Shown in pieces: positions 14,247 through 17,112 of a stretch of DNA of 17,112 bases. This stretch comes from G020348385 sp964580235 (GTDB lineage: Bacteria > Acidobacteriota > Aminicenantia > Aminicenantales > Aminicenantaceae): contig CAZOJY010000077.1 in assembly GCA_964580235.1 (NCBI GenBank), positions 1 to 17,112 of the forward strand, written 5' to 3'. Under the pieces are notes generated by a model. The model ran no database searches, was not told the DNA's origin, and saw only the letters and a list, made by a program, of their open reading frames with translations. Each line of letters starts with the position of its first letter. Position 1 is the first letter of the stretch. The position numbers and the translations under genes are program-made.

Positions 14247-15209
14247 ATGAGCAAGTATAAAATCAAGCCCTTATCTAAAAACAAGCTCAACACCAGCCCC
14301 CTCCAATCAAGGAAAAGCAAAGTCAAAATCGAAGATTTTTCCCGGGTTTATTCACCGGAAGAGCCCTTTTCTCATTTTATCGACAGCCTGCCTGATATCT
14401 TGGCCGGAAAAGACTACAAGGATTTTCTGGAACGGATGGCCAAAGCCAAAACCGGGCGGAAAGCTATTGTTTTTGGGCTGGGCGCTCATGTCATCAAAGT
14501 AGGGTTGAATCCCGTGGTCCTGAGTTTGATGGCAGAAGGATGGATTTCAGCCTTGGCTTTGAATGGAGCCGGAATCATACATGATTTTGAAATTGCCCTG
14601 GCTGGTCATACTTCTGAAGATGTTGCCAATCAGATCAAGTGCGGCCAGTTTGGAATGGCCCGGGAAACCGGAGAAATGTTAAACAGTGCTATAAATTCTG
14701 CAAAAGACAAAGATATGGGACTCGGAGAAGCTGTAGGAGAGTTAATCGAAAACTCTGATTTTGTTCATAAAAATATCAGTATTTTGGCCGCTGCTTACAG
14801 GCTGAATATCCCGGCCACCGTTCATGTGGCTATCGGGACCGATACAATCCATTTCCACCCGACCGTTGACGGAGAAACTCTAGGGAATGCCTCGTTGAGA
14901 GATTTTTTCTTGTTTTGTTCTGTTCTCGAAAACTGTGAGGGAGGAGGGATTTTTGTCAATGTTGGATCTGCAGTCATCCTTCCGGAGGTTTTCCTAAAAG
15001 CTATCGCTTGTGTCAGGAATAGCGGAACGGCTCTTGAAGATTTTTCAACGGCTGTTTTTGACTTTCACCACCACTACCGCCCTCATGAGAATGTTGTGAA
15101 AAGGCCCCTGGGACAAAAGGGGAGAGGTTTTTATTTTGTCGGCCATCATGAGATCATGATCCCCCTTTTGGCAGCGTCCCTCCGCTCTCTTTATCCACAG
15201 AAGAAATAA
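14247..15209 (+). CDS. Deoxyhypusine-synthase-like NAD-binding-fold protein, function unknown
   Basis: A 320-residue cytosolic protein. A basic 30-residue N-terminus precedes a core with GLGAHVIKVGLNP (77-89), ALNGAGIIHDFEIALAG (104-120) and QFGMARETGEM (134-144). VHVAIGTDTIHFHP (residues 193-206) and a His-rich DFHHHYRPH near the C-terminus follow. The Gly-rich loop plus HDFE recalls the deoxyhypusine synthase-like fold, also seen in LOR/SDH-type enzymes, where this stretch contacts NAD. No eIF5A-type substrate would be expected in a bacterium, and I do not see the catalytic-lysine region of true deoxyhypusine synthase. The real reaction is unknown. The ribosome site is weak (GAGTG before the ATG). 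It follows the HU gene by 61 nt and ends in a strong hairpin. The His and Asp residues suggest a possible metal site, which is speculation. Confidence 0.65.
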   Translation: MSKYKIKPLSKNKLNTSPLQSRKSKVKIEDFSRVYSPEEPFSHFIDSLPDILAGKDYKDFLERMAKAKTGRKAIVFGLGAHVIKVGLNPVVLSLMAEGWISALALNGAGIIHDFEIALAGHTSEDVANQIKCGQFGMARETGEMLNSAINSAKDKDMGLGEAVGELIENSDFVHKNISILAAAYRLNIPATVHVAIGTDTIHFHPTVDGETLGNASLRDFFLFCSVLENCEGGGIFVNVGSAVILPEVFLKAIACVRNSGTALEDFSTAVFDFHHHYRPHENVVKRPLGQKGRGFYFVGHHEIMIPLLAASLRSLYPQKK

Positions 15210-15230
15210 CACGCGAGCGTTTATTTCTTC
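15200..15230. terminator. Bidirectional hairpin terminator
   Basis: GAAGAAATAA (15200-15209) pairs perfectly with TTATTTCTTC (15221-15230), and ACGC (15211-15214) pairs with GCGT (15217-15220), with one bulged C. The stem is A-rich 5' and T-rich 3' in both readings, and a further ATTTT follows on +. It contains the stop codon of the + gene and lies 9 nt from the coaE stop, so it should serve both convergent genes. Confidence 0.65.
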
Positions 15231-15238
15231 GAATTATT

Positions 15239-15853
15239 TTAGGCCTTTAATTCAAAGTCGATCATAAGATTCCTATAAACCTGCTCGGTCTGTTCCAAAG
15301 TCTGCCGGAATGAACCCGATGTGTCGATGGTATAATCGGCAAACTCCCGTTTTTTCTCAGACGGCATTTGGCTTTTTATTTTTTCTAACGCTTCTTTCCG
15401 ACTGATGGAATCTCGTTCCATCAACCTTTTTAATTGTGTTTTTCTATCACAATGGACAACGATAATTTTGTCGAATAATTTTGCAAAGCCGGCCTCAATA
15501 GTCAGAGCCGCCACAGACACAAAGATTTTGTAATCTCCTTGTTCCTTGATCTTTTGGATGAGTTCTTTTTTTTTTGCCATAACCATCGGATGGAGAAGAT
15601 GGTTGAGAAAATCCCGTTCTTTCTTGTCGGCAAAAATGATTGCACCCAGAGTATGCCGATTTATGGTTTTGTCGGGATCGAGGATTTTCTCACCAAAATG
15701 CGCAACGAGAGCTTTCCAGGCCGGCATCTCCGGAGCCTGGAGCTCGTGGGCAAGAGTGTCTGATTCATGCAGGTAACAGCCCAACTGTCCCAACACTTGA
15801 GCAACAACAGACTTGCCTGTGGCAATTCCTCCTGTTAAGGCAACAAGAAGCAT
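15239..15853 (-). CDS. coaE: Dephospho-CoA kinase
   Basis: A 204-residue P-loop kinase that phosphorylates the ribose 3'-hydroxyl of dephospho-CoA, the last step of CoA synthesis. The Walker A motif GGIATGKS is at residues 8-15. The ESDTLAHEL segment (30-38) stands where the usual DAD-type substrate-binding residues occur. LLHPMV marks the CoA domain, and VVHCDRKTQLKRLMERD (132-148) carries the lid arginines. Length and layout are normal. The ATG at 15853 has no clear ribosome site and lies 15 nt after the PilZ gene's stop, so translation may be coupled or weak. It is the last gene of the LuxR-PilZ-coaE run and converges on the DHS-like gene. Confidence 0.93.
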   Translation of the reverse strand: MLLVALTGGIATGKSVVAQVLGQLGCYLHESDTLAHELQAPEMPAWKALVAHFGEKILDPDKTINRHTLGAIIFADKKERDFLNHLLHPMVMAKKKELIQKIKEQGDYKIFVSVAALTIEAGFAKLFDKIIVVHCDRKTQLKRLMERDSISRKEALEKIKSQMPSEKKREFADYTIDTSGSFRQTLEQTEQVYRNLMIDFELKA

Positions 15854-15868
15854 GTCGAAAATGATAGG

Positions 15869-16300
15869 TTAAGTCTCGTACTGATCGACTTCTTCTCCGT
15901 TTTCGGTGATGAATTTGAATTTTTTGCTGAACCGAAGAGCTACGCCCTGCTTTTTTCCCTTTTTATCTGACTTTTCAAGCCGGATTGTGAGTCCTCCCAA
16001 CTGAAGCTTGACTTTTTTCTCCGAGCTTAGTTCGCTCGGGATTTCGATAACCAGATTCAATTTTGATCCCACTGTCACACCTGAATCGAGACAGAAATAA
16101 GCTCCTGTCGAGCTTATGTTTTCTAGGACGGTTTTTTCCTGGAATTTTTTCCCCTCGCCGGCTTTTCCCTCCACGCTGGCGGGCAAGGGGAGATCAAAAC
16201 GCCACTCCCGACGGCGGTCAATGGCGACGTCGGAAGGGGGCTTGACTTTTTTTTTCACACTTTTTTTTGATTTTGGTTTTGAAGTTGATGTTTTTGTCAT
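15869..16300 (-). CDS. PilZ-domain protein, probable c-di-GMP receptor
   Basis: A 143-residue protein. A Lys/Ser-rich, disordered N-terminus (1-27) precedes a PilZ domain at about 28-135. Both c-di-GMP motifs are present: RxxxR as R30-R34 within DRRREWR, and the [DN]xSxxG motif as N61-S63-G66 in ENISSTG. Ligand binding is therefore plausible. The domain is followed only by a short acidic tail, so output must come through a partner. GAGGT lies about 5 nt before the ATG. The gene begins 14 nt after the stop of a LuxR-type regulator, suggesting that the two are co-expressed and might act in one c-di-GMP-linked response. The sequence alone does not show which process they control. Confidence 0.88.
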   Translation of the reverse strand: MTKTSTSKPKSKKSVKKKVKPPSDVAIDRRREWRFDLPLPASVEGKAGEGKKFQEKTVLENISSTGAYFCLDSGVTVGSKLNLVIEIPSELSSEKKVKLQLGGLTIRLEKSDKKGKKQGVALRFSKKFKFITENGEEVDQYET

Positions 16301-16314
16301 GTTTACCTCATGGA

Positions 16315-17004
16315 TTAAAACAGAGCAGAGTTAATAGCATAAAGTGCGAGCTGAAGTCTGCTGTGTGTGTCAAGTTTGGCATATATGCTTTTGATATGAG
16401 ACCGGACTGTGTTTTTACTGATGAACATGGCTTCTGCGATTTCATCGTTACTTTTTCCTTGGCCAATTAACCTAAGGACTTGAAATTCTGTGGGCGTGAG
16501 TTGGTCTAGAGTTTTTTCTTTGAGGTCTCGTCCGACTACGGAAATGATGCGATCCATAATGCTGCTCATCTTGTCCCGAGGCAGCCAAATTTCTCCTTTG
16601 CGGATAATTCGGATGGCATCTCCCAGTTGATTTGATGGGTCATTCAAGTCGAAGTATCCTCTGACACCTGTGTTCATCAAGCTCACGATTTCTTCCTGCG
16701 AGGGAATGTTTCCTAAAAGCATAAGTTGGGATGACGGATGCCCTTTCAAGAGTTCTCTAATCGCTTTGCAAATTTCACGGATGTTGGGCAATGGCTCTGA
16801 TTTTGCAAAAAGAATGACATCTGGTTTTAAGGCTTTGATGGATTCGAGGAAAGATTCGATCGTGCTTTTTTCGATATTGACAACTTCGATATCTAAGGAA
16901 GATTCTATAGCTTTCAGAATACCAGAAAGAATAAGATCTGAAGGGCAGTAGATGAGCACCTTGATCATTTTTTCGGCTTCGGTCGAAGTTTTCTTTTTAT
17001 TCAT
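16315..17004 (-). CDS. LuxR/NarL-type regulator with a degenerate receiver domain
   Basis: A 229-residue two-domain transcription factor. The C-terminal GerE/LuxR helix-turn-helix (about 166-227) is canonical: LTPTEFQVLRLIGQGKSNDEIA, then ISKNTVRSHIKSIYAKL. The N-terminal half (14-135) follows the receiver fold but has lost its chemistry. The phosphoacceptor Asp is Ala67 in PDVILFAKSEP. The acidic pair after the first strand is Cys20-Pro21, the conserved Thr/Ser is Gly98, and the Lys in the GYxxK position is Leu120. It therefore probably responds to a ligand or protein partner, or acts constitutively, rather than to phosphorylation. CAGGACAGCA before the ATG gives a fair ribosome site. It is first in an operon with a PilZ gene and coaE. 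Confidence 0.9.
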   Translation of the reverse strand: MNKKKTSTEAEKMIKVLIYCPSDLILSGILKAIESSLDIEVVNIEKSTIESFLESIKALKPDVILFAKSEPLPNIREICKAIRELLKGHPSSQLMLLGNIPSQEEIVSLMNTGVRGYFDLNDPSNQLGDAIRIIRKGEIWLPRDKMSSIMDRIISVVGRDLKEKTLDQLTPTEFQVLRLIGQGKSNDEIAEAMFISKNTVRSHIKSIYAKLDTHSRLQLALYAINSALF

Positions 17005-17034
17005 TGCTGTCCTGCTTTAATTGCCCCTTTTGTG

Positions 17035-17089
17035 TTAAATATCTCATTTATGTTTGGCGCAACGGTATGTTAATAAAACAGATATTTAA
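17035..17089. promoter_or_regulatory. 10-bp inverted repeat around the regulator's promoter
   Basis: TTAAATATCT (17035-17044) and AGATATTTAA (17080-17089) are perfect reverse complements, 35 bp apart. One half lies in the -35/-10 spacer and the other in the 5' leader of the LuxR-type gene. This layout suits an operator for autoregulation or looping, although AT-rich words can recur by chance. Confidence 0.35.
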
Positions 17090-17095
17090 TGTCAA
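17067..17095 (-). promoter_or_regulatory. Promoter of the LuxR-PilZ-coaE operon
   Basis: A perfect -35 TTGACA (17095-17090), a 17-bp spacer and -10 TAACAT (17072-17067, four of six matches) predict a start near 17060 and a leader of about 55 nt before the ATG at 17004. Confidence 0.6.
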
Positions 17096-17112
17096 GGAAA
17101 GACTTGCGGGAG

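Overview
The window is a gene-dense, moderately AT-rich stretch of a bacterial chromosome. I count 19 protein genes that I consider real plus one small ORF that is less sure. There is no phage, transposase, CRISPR array, rRNA or recognisable tRNA. Lnt and a SPOR protein point to a diderm (Gram-negative-type) cell. A DUF1844 protein, PyrR beside pyrB/pyrC, an HU of the IHF-like type and a CPAL/ICSLCCG cysteine-rich protein together suggest the Acidobacteriota / Aminicenantota neighbourhood. That placement is an inference from gene content, not a database result.

Layout. (1) 1-1236: an AI-2E-type permease on the + strand, with a TATAAT promoter just before its start. (2) 7214-1223, - strand: a tight run DUF1844 protein, ribF, [48-codon ORF], pyrR, pyrB, pyrC, rnc, Mth938-like protein, Cys-rich zinc-binding-type protein. 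Gaps are a few bases or overlaps, so this is probably one operon for flavin and pyrimidine synthesis plus RNA processing. (3) 7215-7565: a 350-bp gap holding a GC-rich island bounded by inverted copies of a 16-bp motif. (4) 7566-8348: mazG on the + strand, convergent with the next block. (5) 13803-8355, - strand: nfeD, slipin, SPOR protein, lnt, prfB. This is an envelope-quality-control operon ending in release factor 2, driven by a near-consensus promoter at 13813-13841. (6) 13919-15209, + strand: an HU-family protein and a deoxyhypusine-synthase-like protein of unknown role, ending in a strong bidirectional hairpin. (7) 17004-15239, - strand: a LuxR-type regulator with a degenerate receiver domain, a PilZ protein and coaE, from a TTGACA/TAACAT promoter.

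Main points for a second look. The prfB gene is not an ordinary 350-codon ORF. It carries the classic CTT-TGA-C programmed +1 frameshift site preceded by codons reading RGFL, so its real 5' end lies upstream and abuts lnt. The nfeD promoter sits so close to the GTG start that the mRNA would be almost leaderless. RNase III has Gly where the third catalytic-site Asp is expected. The LuxR regulator has lost all phosphorylation-site residues, and its promoter carries a 10-bp inverted repeat. A 48-codon ORF between ribF and pyrR ends in a TAATG overlap with pyrR. I did not find a clearly new multi-gene system. The least explained genes are the DHS-like protein, the Cys-rich protein and the 48-codon ORF.
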